Shown here piece by piece: positions 27,501 through 43,045 of a stretch of DNA of 64,000 nucleotides; within the stretch, counting starts at the first letter, position 1, and the number at the start of each line of letters is the position of its first letter. The notes below the pieces were generated by a model. That model was not told the DNA's origin and did not search any database. It saw only the letters and a program-made list of their open reading frames with translations. Position numbers and translations under genes: made by a program. Source of the stretch: Herbaspirillum aquaticum (GTDB lineage: Bacteria > Pseudomonadota > Gammaproteobacteria > Burkholderiales > Burkholderiaceae_D); NCBI RefSeq assembly GCF_002213425.1, contig NZ_NJGV01000005.1:265572-329571 (forward strand). The letters are read 5' to 3'.

Positions 27501-30500
27501 CACGCTGGCCAGCGCGCGCAGTTCGGCCCAGTCCGGCAGGGGGGCAGACTGCGCCGCCAGCAGCGTGCGCCAGCGTTGCAGCAGGCTGAAAAAGACCGGT
27601 GCTGCGCCGGTCTGCTGCATGAGCTGGTCGGCGCTGCAGCCAGCGGGATCTGTGATGCCTGCCTGCGCCAGGGTGTCATGCATCATCCGCAGCCCCAGTT
27701 GATCCATCAGCTGCCAGAAGTCCTGCAGACGCTCAGCCTGCGCCGGCTGGCCGGCAAACACTTGCTGGCTGTGCGAGAGGATGTCCTGCCAGAGCCGCTC
27801 CGGCTCTGTGAAGGGGCTCTCCAGCGCCTGCAGGATGGGCGAAGGACCGCCCTGTGGCACCACCCAGGCTGCCAGTCTCAATTGCGGTGGCGTGCCGATG
27901 GTATCGACCACTGCTTCGCGCACGCCCGGGCAGCGCAGCAGCGCTGCCTCGATGTCGCCAAGCTCGATGCGGTTGCCCGCGATCTTGACCTGGAAGTCGC
28001 GGCGGCCCAGGAATTCCAGGTTGCCATCGCCCCAGTAGCGGGCCAGGTCGCCGGTGCGGTAGAGGCGTTGGCCATCGAGCATGTGGATGAAGCTGTTGGC
28101 CGTCTTCTGTGCATCGTTCTCATAGCCCACCGCCAGGCCGATGCCGGCGATGTAGAGATCGCCCGTCACATAGTCGGGGCAAGGCTGGCCGTGGGCGTCC
28201 AGGACGTGATAGGCCTGGTTGCTCAAGGGTTTGCCATAGGGAATGGAGCGCCAGTGCGCGGCCACTTCCTGCACCGCAAACCAGTTCGACCAGATCGAGG
28301 CTTCGGTGGCGCCGCCCATGGCGATAAGCTGGCTCGCAGGTGCGGCCTGGCGCAGGCGCGGCGGCAGGCCCAGCGAGATCCAGTCGCCGCTCAGCAGGAC
28401 ATGGCGCAGTCCGGGCAGGGACTGGCCGCTCTGTTCGGCACTGTCCAGCAGCAATTCCAGCAACGCCGGTACGCTGTTCCAGACGGTGACGTCATGCTCC
28501 AGCATCAGCCTGAGCCAGTGGCCCGGATCACGTACCTTGTCGTGATCCGGCAGTACCAGTGTGCCGCCTGCGGCCAGCGTACCGAAGATGTCATAGACCG
28601 ACAGGTCGAAGTAGAGTGAAGACAGCCCCAGTACCTTGTCCCCGGCAGTGATGCCAAAGCGCCGGTTGATATCCAGCACCGTATTGGCCGCACCCATGTG
28701 GTCGATCAATACGCCTTTGGGCGTGCCGGTGGAGCCTGAGGTGTAAATCACATAGGCGGCATCGTGCAGATTGCGCGGCGCCTCCGGCGTGTGGGCCGGA
28801 TAGCTGGCCAGCTGGTCTTCATCGGCTTCCAGCAGGATCGTTTCCTGGCCATCGAGCAGGGATTGCACGTGAGCGCGCTCGGCGCTGCGGCTGAGCACGA
28901 CCCGGATGGCGCTGCCGGCCAGGATGCTGTGCAGCCGGCTGGCCGGGGTGCTGCTATCGACCGGCACATAGGCCGCGCCGCATTGCTGGATGGCCAGACA
29001 GGCCGCCACCTGCTGGCTGCATTTCTGCATGAGCACGGCGACCCGGTCGCCCGGTCGCACGCCGGCCGCCAGCAGTGCCTGGGACAGGCGCTGCGCCCAT
29101 TGCGCAAGCTGGCCATAGCGCCATTGACCCTCGCGGCTGACCAGGGCGAGCTGCTCTGGCTGTTGCTGCGCACGCGAGAAGAACAACTGGTCCAGGCAGG
29201 CTTGCGGCAAGGGCGCCGGGGTATCATTGACCGCTTGCCGTACCTGTTGCTGGCGCAACGGCAGCATGGCCAGAAGCGCCTTCTCCCAGTGCGCCGGATC
29301 GGCGGCCAGGTAGTGCAGCAGCGTACAGTAGGCATCGAACATGGCATCGACCACGCCGGGCAGGAACAGGTCATCGATCACATCCCAGTTGAACACCAGC
29401 GCACCTTCTTGTTCACAGGCCTGATGGTCCAGCCAGACCTGCGGAGTCTGGCTGATGCCGTACACCACCTCGCCCAGTGGACTCTGGCGGGCCGCACCCT
29501 TGGTGGGATCGCTCATGCCCAGCTGGCTGGTGAAGACCACCGGCATGGACAGCGCCTCGGCCCGCTCGCGGCCCCGGTTCCATTCGCGCAGCACGTCTAC
29601 GGCGCTGAAGGCCCGGTGCTGCAGATAAGCCAGGATGCTGCCATTGACCGCCGCGGCCCGCCGGGCAAAGCCGCTGCGTGAGGACAGGTCCAGCGGCAGC
29701 AGGGTGACGGCAGTGAAGTCACCCAGCAGATGCGGCACATCCTCATGCCAGGGCAGACGGTCAAAAGTGGTCAGGTTCAGCGTAAAGCGCTTCTCACTGC
29801 TCCAGGCTGCCAGCACTTCGGCAAAGGCCGTGATGAGCAAGGCCGCCGGGGTGCAGTTCACGCTTGCAGCCTGCTCGCGCAGCCGGCTCCACTGGTGAGC
29901 GTCGAGCCGGTGCTGACGTCGGCTAAAGCGCGGCTGGTGCTGCTGCAGGGCTTCGTGGCGCAGCGGCAACTGCGGCGCGGCCGGCAAGCTCGGTAATTGT
30001 TCCAGCCAGAACTGGCGCGCCTCTTCGCGTGCAGCCTGGCGGGCCGTGCTGTGCTGGTACTTGGCCTGGATATAGTCGCGGAAGCTGATGCTAAAGGGGC
30101 GCAGTCCCGCTGCTTGCGCATCGCCATCGGCCTGGTACAGGGCCGCCAGTTCTTCCCACAGGATCTGGCCGCTGGTGGCGTCGTTGATAAGCATGTCGAT
30201 GCCGATGAAGAGGCGGCTGCGGCCTTCCGGGCAGTGCATCACGCGCACATCGAACAGCGGCCATTGCTGGCTGTCCATCACCTGGTGCGACATGGCCTGG
30301 CGCCACTGTGTCTGCAATGCGTCGGTTTGCGCCTGGCTGTGCTGGCGGCAGTCTGCCACCTGGATCGCATAATGGGGCGTCTGCGGCAGGATCCGTTGCA
30401 GACCGTCGCTACCGATGACAATGCGCAAGGCGCCATGCCGGGCAATGAGCACGTTCCAGCAACGCTCCAGCCGTGCGCTGTCCAGGCCGTGGCCGGCGTC

Positions 30501-33500
30501 GGCTTCGAGATAGGCATGACAGGCCACGCCGCCCAGGGCGTAATGGCTTTGCCGGCCGACCCAGTAGGCGTGCTGCAGTTCGGTCAGCACGAAGGGTTGG
30601 TCGGCCTGTGCGGGATCAGCATGGATAGGTTCAGCAGCCGCCATGGACGCGCTGGCACACGCCTGGACCTGCTGCTGTGCCTGTTGCAACAGGTAGTCGG
30701 TGAGCGAGGCCGCCGTGGTGTGTTCGAACAGGGCCTTGAGCTCGCAGCGGATGCCCAGCGTCAGCTCGCACTGGCGCGCCAGCTCCATGATCAGGATGGA
30801 GTCCATGCCCAGGCGCAGCAGCGAAGCGTCCGGGGTGAGTTCGGCCGGGCTCATGCGCAGGATGCGCGAGAGTTCGGCGGTGACGAAGCCGGGGATGGCG
30901 GCGGCCAGCGCGGCCCGGTCAGCAGTATCGAGCGCTTGCGCCAGTGCCCCTGGCTGGCGCTGGCCAAGCAAGTCCTGGCAGCGGCTGAACAAGGCCAGGG
31001 GCTGATACAGCGTCATGAGGGCGATCAGTCTGGACCAGTCGGCCTGCACCGCCACTGCGCAGCCATCGGCCAGCTGGCTGGGGCAGGACAGCAGTTGCCC
31101 GAGCCGCTGCAGGTAATGTTCGGGGCTCAGGCGCCGGATGCCTGCGGCCCGCAACAACTGCAGCAGGGATTCATCCACGTCGGACATGCCGCCACCGCCC
31201 CAGGGCCCCCAAGCAATGGCCATGCCCGGCAGCCCTTGCTGGCGGCGCAGGCGGATCAGGGCGTCTTCGAAGGCATTGGCCGCGCCATATGGAATCTGCA
31301 GGCGCGAACCCCAGATGCCGGAGATGGAGCTAAAACAGATCAGGCTGGCCTGTGGCCGTTGCAGGCTCAGGCGGTGCAGGTTCCACGCGCCCTCGACCTT
31401 GGCGCTGCTTACGCGCTCGTAGTCTTCTGCGGTCAGTAGCGCCAGTTCGCGGAAGACGCTGGTGCCGGCGCAGTGGAAGAGGGCAGACAGGGTATGGCCG
31501 CTTTCTTCTTCGCATGCAGCAATCCTGTGCCAGGCCTGCTGCATGGAGGCTGCCTCAGCGATATCGGCCTGCACCTGATCAATCCGGATACCCTGTTGCT
31601 GCAGCAGGGCCAGCCGCCGCGCCTGCACCCCGCTGGCCGGCTGACGCGCCAGCAGCACCAGATGGCGCGCACCATGTCGCGCCAGCCAGTCCACCATATG
31701 CCGCCCGAGCGCACCGTTGGCGCCAGCCACCAGATACAGTCCGGCCGGATCGGCGCGGAAAGTGGCGTCGGCTGGCGTCGCCATCTCTGGCAGCGGCGCC
31801 AGTCTTGGCGTCCACCATTGGCCTTGTCGCCAGGCCAGGGCATTTTCCTGCGGCAGCCACGCTTGCCATTGCGCGGCCTGGGCCGCGATCCAGTCCAGGT
31901 CTGCCGCATGCTCGCTGTCGATCATCAGCCAGCGTACCGCCGGATACTCCAGCGCCAGCGCCCGCGCACTTCCCCACAGGGCGGCCTGGCCGGGATGAAC
32001 TTGGTTTCCGGCCACGGCCTGTCCCCGTTCGGTCAGCAACACAATGGCGGGCGTGCGCGCATGGAGTTGCAGGGTCTGCAGGCAGCGCACCAGATGCCAG
32101 ATATCGTCGTGGGCAAACGGCGCGGCTTCATCGCTGGCCCGCGCCAGGAAGACCAGCATGTCGTCATTTCCGGGAAGCTGCGTCTGCTGGTCCGGATCGA
32201 ACCAGCGCCATGCCAGCGCCGATGCGCCCCCGTGCTGGTGCGCACTGGCCAGCCACAGGCCCGGCGCCGGATCGCTTGTTCCGGGCTGCGGTGGGTTCCA
32301 GGCTTCCCAGCTGATCTGGTAGAGCGGGACCGCCGCCGCCTGCGCCGGCAGAGGCCGGGGGGGCAGCGCCAGCGGTGCATGGCGGGGAGCATCTTCGTCG
32401 TATTCGAGCCAGTAGGAATGGCGGTCGAAGGGATAGGACGGCAGCGTGTGGGCGGCCACGGTGGGGCCGGGGTGGCTATGCTCCCAGAGGAAGTCCTGAC
32501 CCACCCGGTACAGGGCGGCACAACTGTGCGCCATGCTCTGGCCATCATCCTGCTGCCGCAGCAGGCTGGCCACGAACTGCACGGGGCTGGACAACGGGCT
32601 GCGCTGCGCCAGGGCCGTGAGCACGGCATGCGGTCCCACTTCCAGCACCACGTCGACCACCTCGGCCAGCGCCTGCAGGGCCTGGTGGAAGCGCACTGGC
32701 TCGCGCGCATGCTGGCGCAGGTAGTGGGGCGAGGGCGCCTCCTGCAGCCAACTTCCGGTCAGGGTGGAGAGCATGGCCGTGGCGGGGGCGCTGGACATGA
32801 CCGACTGACACTCCTGCTCCCATTCTTGCAGCATCGGATCGAGCAAGGGCGAATGGAAGGCATGCGACACGCTCAGGGCGCGGCAGTGGCAGCCTGCGCC
32901 GGCCAACTGTTCGGCCAGCACGGCAATGGCGCTGCCAGAACCGGAAAAGACCACATCCTGCTGGCCGTTGATGGCCGCAATGGCCAGCTCTTCCTGCAAG
33001 GCCGGCGGCAGCTGCCGCAGATGATCGCTGGCCTGTGCTTCGGTGAGGCGGGCCGCCAGCATCTTGCCGCCCTCAGGCAGCGCCTGCATCAGCTGGCCGC
33101 GACGTACGATGAGACGGCAGGCCTGTTCCAGTGGCAAGGCCCCGGCGATCACCATGGCGGCGAATTCGCCGATGGAGTGGCCCATCACCGCCACCGGCGC
33201 TACCCCCAGGTGCAGCCACAGCCGCGCCAGTGCGTACTCAATGGCAAACAAGGCGGGCTGTGCGTGACAGGTCTGTTGCAGCAATGCTTCCTCGCCGTGG
33301 TGCATGAGATCGATGAGGGAGCGGCCCAGATAGGGCAGCATCAATGTATCGACCTCGTCCAGGGCGGCGCGAAATACCGGCTGTTGCTCATGGAGTTGCC
33401 GGCCCATCCCGATGTATTGCGCTCCCTGGCCGGTAAACATCATCGCGATGCGGGGCGGCTGCGTGGCGGGTGTGCCGTCCTCCACAGGTTGGGCCAGCAA

Positions 33501-36500
33501 TGTGCGTAGCTGGGCGATATCCTGCGCGACCAGGGCCTGCCGCACTGGCAGGTGTTCGCGCTGTCGCGCCAAGGTATTGGCCAGATGGGCGGGAGGGTAG
33601 GCTGCGTCCAGCAGATGGGCGTGATAGCGCGCCAGCAACTGGCGCAAGGCGCTCTCGGTCTGGGCCGAGAAGTGGAAGACGTAGGGCCCGGCGGCTTGCT
33701 GCTGCCCGGTGCTCAGGGAGCAAGACAGCGGTGGCGGCGCCTGTTCCAGCACCACGTGGGCGATGGTGCCGGTAAACCCATAGGAGGTCACACCGGCGCG
33801 ACGGACCGGTGCGCGTTGCGGCCACGCCTGCGGTGCCGTCGGCAGCCGCGCAGGGATGCGTTGCAGGTCAACCAGCGGGTTGACTTCATTGAGCCCGACC
33901 AGCGGCGGAATCAGCCCCTTTTCCAGCGCCAGGATGGTCTTGACGATGCCCGCCGCCCCGGCAGCGGCTTCAAGGTGGCCGATGTTGGTCTTGATGGAGC
34001 CCAGCCACAGAGGGTCATCGTCTGCCCGCCCGGCAAAGAGCTGCGCCAGCGAGTCATATTCGATCGGGTCGCCAAGGCGAGTGCCGGTGCCGTGCATTTC
34101 CACATAGTCGATTTGCGCCGGGCTCAGTCCGGCCCGTTGCAGCGAACGGCGCAACAGCTGGAACTGAGCCTGTCCATTGGGCGCCGACAGGCTGCTGCCG
34201 CTGCCGTCCTGGCGCACGGTCGTGTCGCGGATGACGGCGCGGATGGTATTGCCATCGGCCAGGGCCTGTTGCAGCGGCTTGAGCACCAGCACCAGGCAAC
34301 CTTCGCCACGCACATAGCCGTCGGCGGCCGCATCCATGGTCTTGCAGCGACCATCGGCAGCCAGCATGCCGGCCTTGTTCAGTACCACATCGATCTCGGG
34401 CACCAGGTGCAGCTTGACCCCGGCGGCCACGGCCAGCGGGCATTCACCCGCGCGCAGGCTCTGCACGGCCAGGTGCAGCGCGCTATGGGCCGAGGAGCAA
34501 GCCGTGTCCACCGACATGGCCGGGCCATGCCAGTCGAAGTGGAAGGACAGGCGTCCCGCCGCCGCCGCAAAGACGGTGCCGGTGCCGTAGTACGCATCCA
34601 GGTGCGCCGGGTCGGCGCTGGCAAAAGGCAGGTGGCCGTAATCGGCCGTGCCGATGCCGACGAAGACGCCGGTGTCGCTGCCCTTGAGCGAGGAGGGAGT
34701 CAGTCCCGCATTTTCCAGCGCGTGCCAGCACTCCTCCAGCAACAGTCGCTGCTGGGGATCGGTATTGATGGCCTCGCGCGGCGACATCTTGAAGAAGGGC
34801 GCATCGAAGCGGTCGATGTCTTCCAGGTAGCTGCCCAACCCAGGGATATCGTCGCGCTGGCGGAAGCGCTGTGCCGGCATGCTGCGGATGGCGTCCTTGC
34901 CCTGCACCAGCATGTCCCAGAGGGCCTCTTCGGTGACGACGTCGACGCCGTCCGGACCGGGCAGCCGCAAGCCCATGCCGATGATGGCGATGTCGCTTGT
35001 TCGTGCGATGTCGCTGGCCTGCGGCGCTGCTGCAGCCGGGCCTGGCTTCAGATCGGCGCGTAACTGTCTGAGCAATGCATGGATGCTGGGATGCTGGTAG
35101 AGCAGATCGTCGGGCAGGTTGCGGCCCAGTTCACGGCCCAGTGCGGCGGTCAGCTCCACGGCGCTCATCGAATCCAGGCCATACTGGAACAGGCTCACCT
35201 CGGGGTCCAGCGAACGCGCGGAGACATTGCCCAGGCGCTGCGCCAGCCATTGGCCCAAGCCCCGGAGGGAGAGATCGAAGGCTGGCGCCGTTGGCACTGC
35301 TGCCGGTGCAGCGGGCGTCAGGATGTCCTCATGCAAAACCACCAGCTCGCGCGCGAGATAGGACTGCCTGACCGTGCGCCGCCGTATCTTGCCGCTGGTG
35401 GTGCGGGGCAGGGTGCCTTTGCGGATCAGGATGATGGCATGCGCGTTCAACTGATGCTCCTGCGCCACCGTCTGGCGGATGGTCGCGGCCAGTTCGGCGT
35501 AGTCCGAGGTCTGGGCCTGTGCGCTCTTGCGCACCTCCTGCACGATCACCAGCCTGTCCTCACCGCTGTCATCGCTGAGGGAAAACGCCGCCGCACTGTC
35601 CTCGACAGCCAGTGCATGACACTGGCTGGCGCTGGCCTCGATGTCATTGGGGTAGTGGCATTGGCCACGGAAGATCATCATGTCCTTGCGCCGTCCGGTG
35701 ACAAACAACTGGCCCTCATGCAGGAAACCCATATCGCCTGTGCGCAGGAAGGGGTGTTCTCCCGGCGCGGCATCGGCCAGTGTTCCGGCAAAGGCTTCGT
35801 CGTTCTGGTTCTTGCCCCAGTAGCACCCGGCCACGCTGGGTCCGCGCACCCAGATTTCTCCCACCTTGTCCTGGCCCAGGTGGCGCTTTTGTTGGGGATT
35901 GACGATCAGCACTTCCTGTGCGCCAAAGTCGTCGCCATTGCCCACATACCAGCGGGCGCGCTCCTCGGATGGATGAGGGATGACGATATCGCGCTCGATG
36001 GCCTGCCGGTCCACGGCCAGCAGGCAGGGCCCGCGGTCATGCGTATTGGCCGATACCACCAGGGTGGCTTCGGCAAGGCCGTAGGCAGGGCGCATGGCGG
36101 TGGCGGTGAATCCGTAGGGCGCAAAGGCGTCGATGAAACCCTGCACATGCACCGGCAGCACCGGTTCGGCGGCGGGCATGAGGCAATGCACCGAGGACAG
36201 GTCCAGTTCACGGCGCTGCTCCGGCGTGGCGTTCGCCAGCGCGCTGACGCAGCTTCGCAGCGCAAAGCTGGGACAGGGAAGCACGGTGGCGCGCTCGCGG
36301 CTGGCCAGTAGCAGCCAGTCCAGGGGAGCGGCCACGAAGGACATCGGCGGCATGTACAGCGCCCTGCCACCCAGCGCCAGCGGTGCGAGGATGCCCATGA
36401 TCAGACCCAGGTCATGGAACAGCGGCAGCCACGACGCGACCGTACAAGACTGGCCTTGCGGCGCCAGCAGGCGGCGCTGGAACTGGATGTTGTGTAGCAA

Positions 36501-37076
36501 TTGCCCGTGGCGGTTGACCACGCCCTTGGGCAGACCGGTCGAGCCCGAGGTGTATTGCAGGAAGGCGATGGCTTGCGCGTTCAGCGCATCCGGACGCTGC
36601 CATGCAGCCGCATCGGCCACCAGCGATTCGAGATGGACGATGTCCATGGCCTGCCGGGCCGCAAACTGCTTGAGCTCATCGCCTGACGCCTGTTCGATTG
36701 CTTCGCCCGTGAGCACGAAGGCCGGCTTGCAGTCGTCGCTGATGGCATCGATCTTGGCCAGCACCCGCTTGACCCGCGCTGCCCCCGGCAGATTGACCGG
36801 CACGGCGATGATGCCGGCATAGAAACAGGCCAGCAGGCTGACCACGTAGTCCAGTCCCGAGGGGAACAGGATCAGCGCCACCGTCCCTGGCGTCCAGCGC
36901 TGTTGCAGCGCTGCGGCATGTGCGCGCACGCGCTCGGAGAGTTCGCCATAACTGAGCCGCTGCTGGCGGTTGTCGGAAAAATGCAGGGCTTCCCGCGCCC
37001 CATGCTGCCGGGCCCAATGCTCCAGCCAGTCGGGCAAAGCGGGTTTGCTACTCAGGTCGTGGGCATGGTCGGTCAT
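24558..37076 (-). CDS. FAAL-iterative PKS fused to HMWP2-like NRPS (micacocidin-type starter megasynthase)
   Basis: This 4172-residue protein starts at ATG 37076 with GAGGA upstream. Domains in order: fatty-acyl-AMP ligase (1-580; Y-T-S-G-S-T-G-L-P-K-G about 175); ACP (600-680); KS (695-1100; Cys about 857); AT (1210-1525; G-H-S-I-G, and H-A-F-H-S suggesting malonyl); KR (about 1780-1960; Y-G-A-A-N intact); ACP (2070-2135); Cy (2160-2580; D-M-L-I-N-D-A-T-S); A (2625-3075 plus tail to 3480) with an inserted methyltransferase-like domain (3110-3460); PCP (Ser about 3538); Cy (3598-4018; D-N-L-I-C-D-G-R-S); PCP (about 4094). The adenylation pocket reads D-L-Y...N...S by eye, the cysteine code. 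The second half equals HMWP2 minus its aryl carrier domain. The first half replaces salicylate loading and probably makes an alkyl-salicylate from an activated medium-chain fatty acid plus malonyl units, as MicC does in Ralstonia. Confidence 0.93.
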   Translation of the reverse strand: MTDHAHDLSSKPALPDWLEHWARQHGAREALHFSDNRQQRLSYGELSERVRAHAAALQQRWTPGTVALILFPSGLDYVVSLLACFYAGIIAVPVNLPGAARVKRVLAKIDAISDDCKPAFVLTGEAIEQASGDELKQFAARQAMDIVHLESLVADAAAWQRPDALNAQAIAFLQYTSGSTGLPKGVVNRHGQLLHNIQFQRRLLAPQGQSCTVASWLPLFHDLGLIMGILAPLALGGRALYMPPMSFVAAPLDWLLLASRERATVLPCPSFALRSCVSALANATPEQRRELDLSSVHCLMPAAEPVLPVHVQGFIDAFAPYGFTATAMRPAYGLAEATLVVSANTHDRGPCLLAVDRQAIERDIVIPHPSEERARWYVGNGDDFGAQEVLIVNPQQKRHLGQDKVGEIWVRGPSVAGCYWGKNQNDEAFAGTLADAAPGEHPFLRTGDMGFLHEGQLFVTGRRKDMMIFRGQCHYPNDIEASASQCHALAVEDSAAAFSLSDDSGEDRLVIVQEVRKSAQAQTSDYAELAATIRQTVAQEHQLNAHAIILIRKGTLPRTTSGKIRRRTVRQSYLARELVVLHEDILTPAAPAAVPTAPAFDLSLRGLGQWLAQRLGNVSARSLDPEVSLFQYGLDSMSAVELTAALGRELGRNLPDDLLYQHPSIHALLRQLRADLKPGPAAAAPQASDIARTSDIAIIGMGLRLPGPDGVDVVTEEALWDMLVQGKDAIRSMPAQRFRQRDDIPGLGSYLEDIDRFDAPFFKMSPREAINTDPQQRLLLEECWHALENAGLTPSSLKGSDTGVFVGIGTADYGHLPFASADPAHLDAYYGTGTVFAAAAGRLSFHFDWHGPAMSVDTACSSAHSALHLAVQSLRAGECPLAVAAGVKLHLVPEIDVVLNKAGMLAADGRCKTMDAAADGYVRGEGCLVLVLKPLQQALADGNTIRAVIRDTTVRQDGSGSSLSAPNGQAQFQLLRRSLQRAGLSPAQIDYVEMHGTGTRLGDPIEYDSLAQLFAGRADDDPLWLGSIKTNIGHLEAAAGAAGIVKTILALEKGLIPPLVGLNEVNPLVDLQRIPARLPTAPQAWPQRAPVRRAGVTSYGFTGTIAHVVLEQAPPPLSCSLSTGQQQAAGPYVFHFSAQTESALRQLLARYHAHLLDAAYPPAHLANTLARQREHLPVRQALVAQDIAQLRTLLAQPVEDGTPATQPPRIAMMFTGQGAQYIGMGRQLHEQQPVFRAALDEVDTLMLPYLGRSLIDLMHHGEEALLQQTCHAQPALFAIEYALARLWLHLGVAPVAVMGHSIGEFAAMVIAGALPLEQACRLIVRRGQLMQALPEGGKMLAARLTEAQASDHLRQLPPALQEELAIAAINGQQDVVFSGSGSAIAVLAEQLAGAGCHCRALSVSHAFHSPLLDPMLQEWEQECQSVMSSAPATAMLSTLTGSWLQEAPSPHYLRQHAREPVRFHQALQALAEVVDVVLEVGPHAVLTALAQRSPLSSPVQFVASLLRQQDDGQSMAHSCAALYRVGQDFLWEHSHPGPTVAAHTLPSYPFDRHSYWLEYDEDAPRHAPLALPPRPLPAQAAAVPLYQISWEAWNPPQPGTSDPAPGLWLASAHQHGGASALAWRWFDPDQQTQLPGNDDMLVFLARASDEAAPFAHDDIWHLVRCLQTLQLHARTPAIVLLTERGQAVAGNQVHPGQAALWGSARALALEYPAVRWLMIDSEHAADLDWIAAQAAQWQAWLPQENALAWRQGQWWTPRLAPLPEMATPADATFRADPAGLYLVAGANGALGRHMVDWLARHGARHLVLLARQPASGVQARRLALLQQQGIRIDQVQADIAEAASMQQAWHRIAACEEESGHTLSALFHCAGTSVFRELALLTAEDYERVSSAKVEGAWNLHRLSLQRPQASLICFSSISGIWGSRLQIPYGAANAFEDALIRLRRQQGLPGMAIAWGPWGGGGMSDVDESLLQLLRAAGIRRLSPEHYLQRLGQLLSCPSQLADGCAVAVQADWSRLIALMTLYQPLALFSRCQDLLGQRQPGALAQALDTADRAALAAAIPGFVTAELSRILRMSPAELTPDASLLRLGMDSILIMELARQCELTLGIRCELKALFEHTTAASLTDYLLQQAQQQVQACASASMAAAEPIHADPAQADQPFVLTELQHAYWVGRQSHYALGGVACHAYLEADAGHGLDSARLERCWNVLIARHGALRIVIGSDGLQRILPQTPHYAIQVADCRQHSQAQTDALQTQWRQAMSHQVMDSQQWPLFDVRVMHCPEGRSRLFIGIDMLINDATSGQILWEELAALYQADGDAQAAGLRPFSISFRDYIQAKYQHSTARQAAREEARQFWLEQLPSLPAAPQLPLRHEALQQHQPRFSRRQHRLDAHQWSRLREQAASVNCTPAALLITAFAEVLAAWSSEKRFTLNLTTFDRLPWHEDVPHLLGDFTAVTLLPLDLSSRSGFARRAAAVNGSILAYLQHRAFSAVDVLREWNRGRERAEALSMPVVFTSQLGMSDPTKGAARQSPLGEVVYGISQTPQVWLDHQACEQEGALVFNWDVIDDLFLPGVVDAMFDAYCTLLHYLAADPAHWEKALLAMLPLRQQQVRQAVNDTPAPLPQACLDQLFFSRAQQQPEQLALVSREGQWRYGQLAQWAQRLSQALLAAGVRPGDRVAVLMQKCSQQVAACLAIQQCGAAYVPVDSSTPASRLHSILAGSAIRVVLSRSAERAHVQSLLDGQETILLEADEDQLASYPAHTPEAPRNLHDAAYVIYTSGSTGTPKGVLIDHMGAANTVLDINRRFGITAGDKVLGLSSLYFDLSVYDIFGTLAAGGTLVLPDHDKVRDPGHWLRLMLEHDVTVWNSVPALLELLLDSAEQSGQSLPGLRHVLLSGDWISLGLPPRLRQAAPASQLIAMGGATEASIWSNWFAVQEVAAHWRSIPYGKPLSNQAYHVLDAHGQPCPDYVTGDLYIAGIGLAVGYENDAQKTANSFIHMLDGQRLYRTGDLARYWGDGNLEFLGRRDFQVKIAGNRIELGDIEAALLRCPGVREAVVDTIGTPPQLRLAAWVVPQGGPSPILQALESPFTEPERLWQDILSHSQQVFAGQPAQAERLQDFWQLMDQLGLRMMHDTLAQAGITDPAGCSADQLMQQTGAAPVFFSLLQRWRTLLAAQSAPLPDWAELRALASVQQLPATVLDRLQHSAALRLAILRQQRDAMELFYSSDETLSPEQLTQLNPLATCATAAMAEAIRRLARASAQPLRILEVGGRSGLAAQQLLLQLAGCPLHYHLSDPSRTLLEQARQRLSAHPHPEHQFSFELTQAPQHGPQAEHDMDLVVAFNALHRERDIDALLRALRQRLAPGACLLAVETTRNSHFQLATVALLEQGYTQFADQRQHSGDALLSADQWVSAFNEAGWERAGWSGIQPAPLGGLALLLAQQREHVYRFQSAPLQQALQQLLPAYMVPGALMALDELPLSATGKVDRKRLPRPAMRAALASATSAVADTPLAQLWQQALGVSTLTPDSDFFALGGDSLIAVRLIERIRHTLHANVALTDLFEASGFGAFERRVLAAPAMAETHSAGLQPDPAHWAEPFPLTDVQQAYWIGRKAGFELGGISTHIYAEIEVEGFSIEQLQSSWQAVVRRHGMLRAVISDDGLQQCLPEVPPYVITYHDLRQADDAARLHWQEQTRQQLSHAVHDTTRWPLFAIHAASLDAQRIRICISLDNLICDGRSMRLILAEWSARLRHPEQSWPLLSASFRDYVLFREAQPVNQQSLHYWLTRLQQLPPPPVLPMQARTSDALPHFTRRQMRLSADRWQRLQGFATQRGLTINALLLTAYAELIAHWSARADFTLSLTLFNRPAVHADIDGMVGDFTSLVLFAFDASTPASFQQRATAVQGQMWQDLEHQDVSAVRVLREAARQRGQLNMVAAPVVFTSGLGVAQGGDDHDSWLGDFVYSVSQTPQVWLDQQLVERHGRLELSWDSVDGLFPEGLLDEMFHAYELLLHTLADHDSAWATPATLLLPERHARLLESTASAPAANDAAPQAHLPEAIADQLTSLLGELVELPAHLLQRRDALLQTNFFELGASSLELIRLHQRLQHRFDLALPVVDVFSHTTLASLAAHLGRLAGQQQPADPAAAPDSASRLERRRNNDRAQKRRALSE

Positions 37077-37170
37077 GGCGGAATCCTCAGTTGAACAGCA
37101 TGTAAAGAGCACAGCCAGGCTCCGATGGTGGCGCCCGGATGTGAAATGAAGTACAGGTCGAGGGCATACT

Positions 37171-37191
37171 AAATGATAATGATTGCTATTT
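37171..37191. promoter_or_regulatory. Fur-box-like operator in the biosynthetic divergent promoter
   Basis: AAATGATAATGATTGCTATT fits the Fur consensus of repeated GATAAT units well (TGATAATGATT core). It lies 95 bases upstream of the leftward megasynthase start (37076) and about 150 bases upstream of the rightward NRPS, in the only AT-rich stretch of this region. One Fur site could therefore shut down both halves of the assembly line in iron-replete cells. Bases 37077-37342 otherwise hold only these promoters. Confidence 0.8.
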
Positions 37192-37342
37192 GCAATATGG
37201 ATTTTTTTAGATAAGATGCTTTGCCAGGTCATTTTTGTTGTGCCGCAAGTGCAGTTCCGGACCACAATTCCGGCCCTGTCGTGACGGCCCTGTTCCCCAG
37301 CCCGGAAGAGCATCCCCGACCATCCTGCGTCGGGTGGTGCGT

Positions 37343-43042
<5,700 letters not shown>

Positions 43043-43045
43043 CGC

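Noticed and set aside
31473..33509. 678-codon plus-strand frame inside the megasynthase gene
   Set aside because: It is antisense to the AT and KR domains, has no start context and low-complexity composition.
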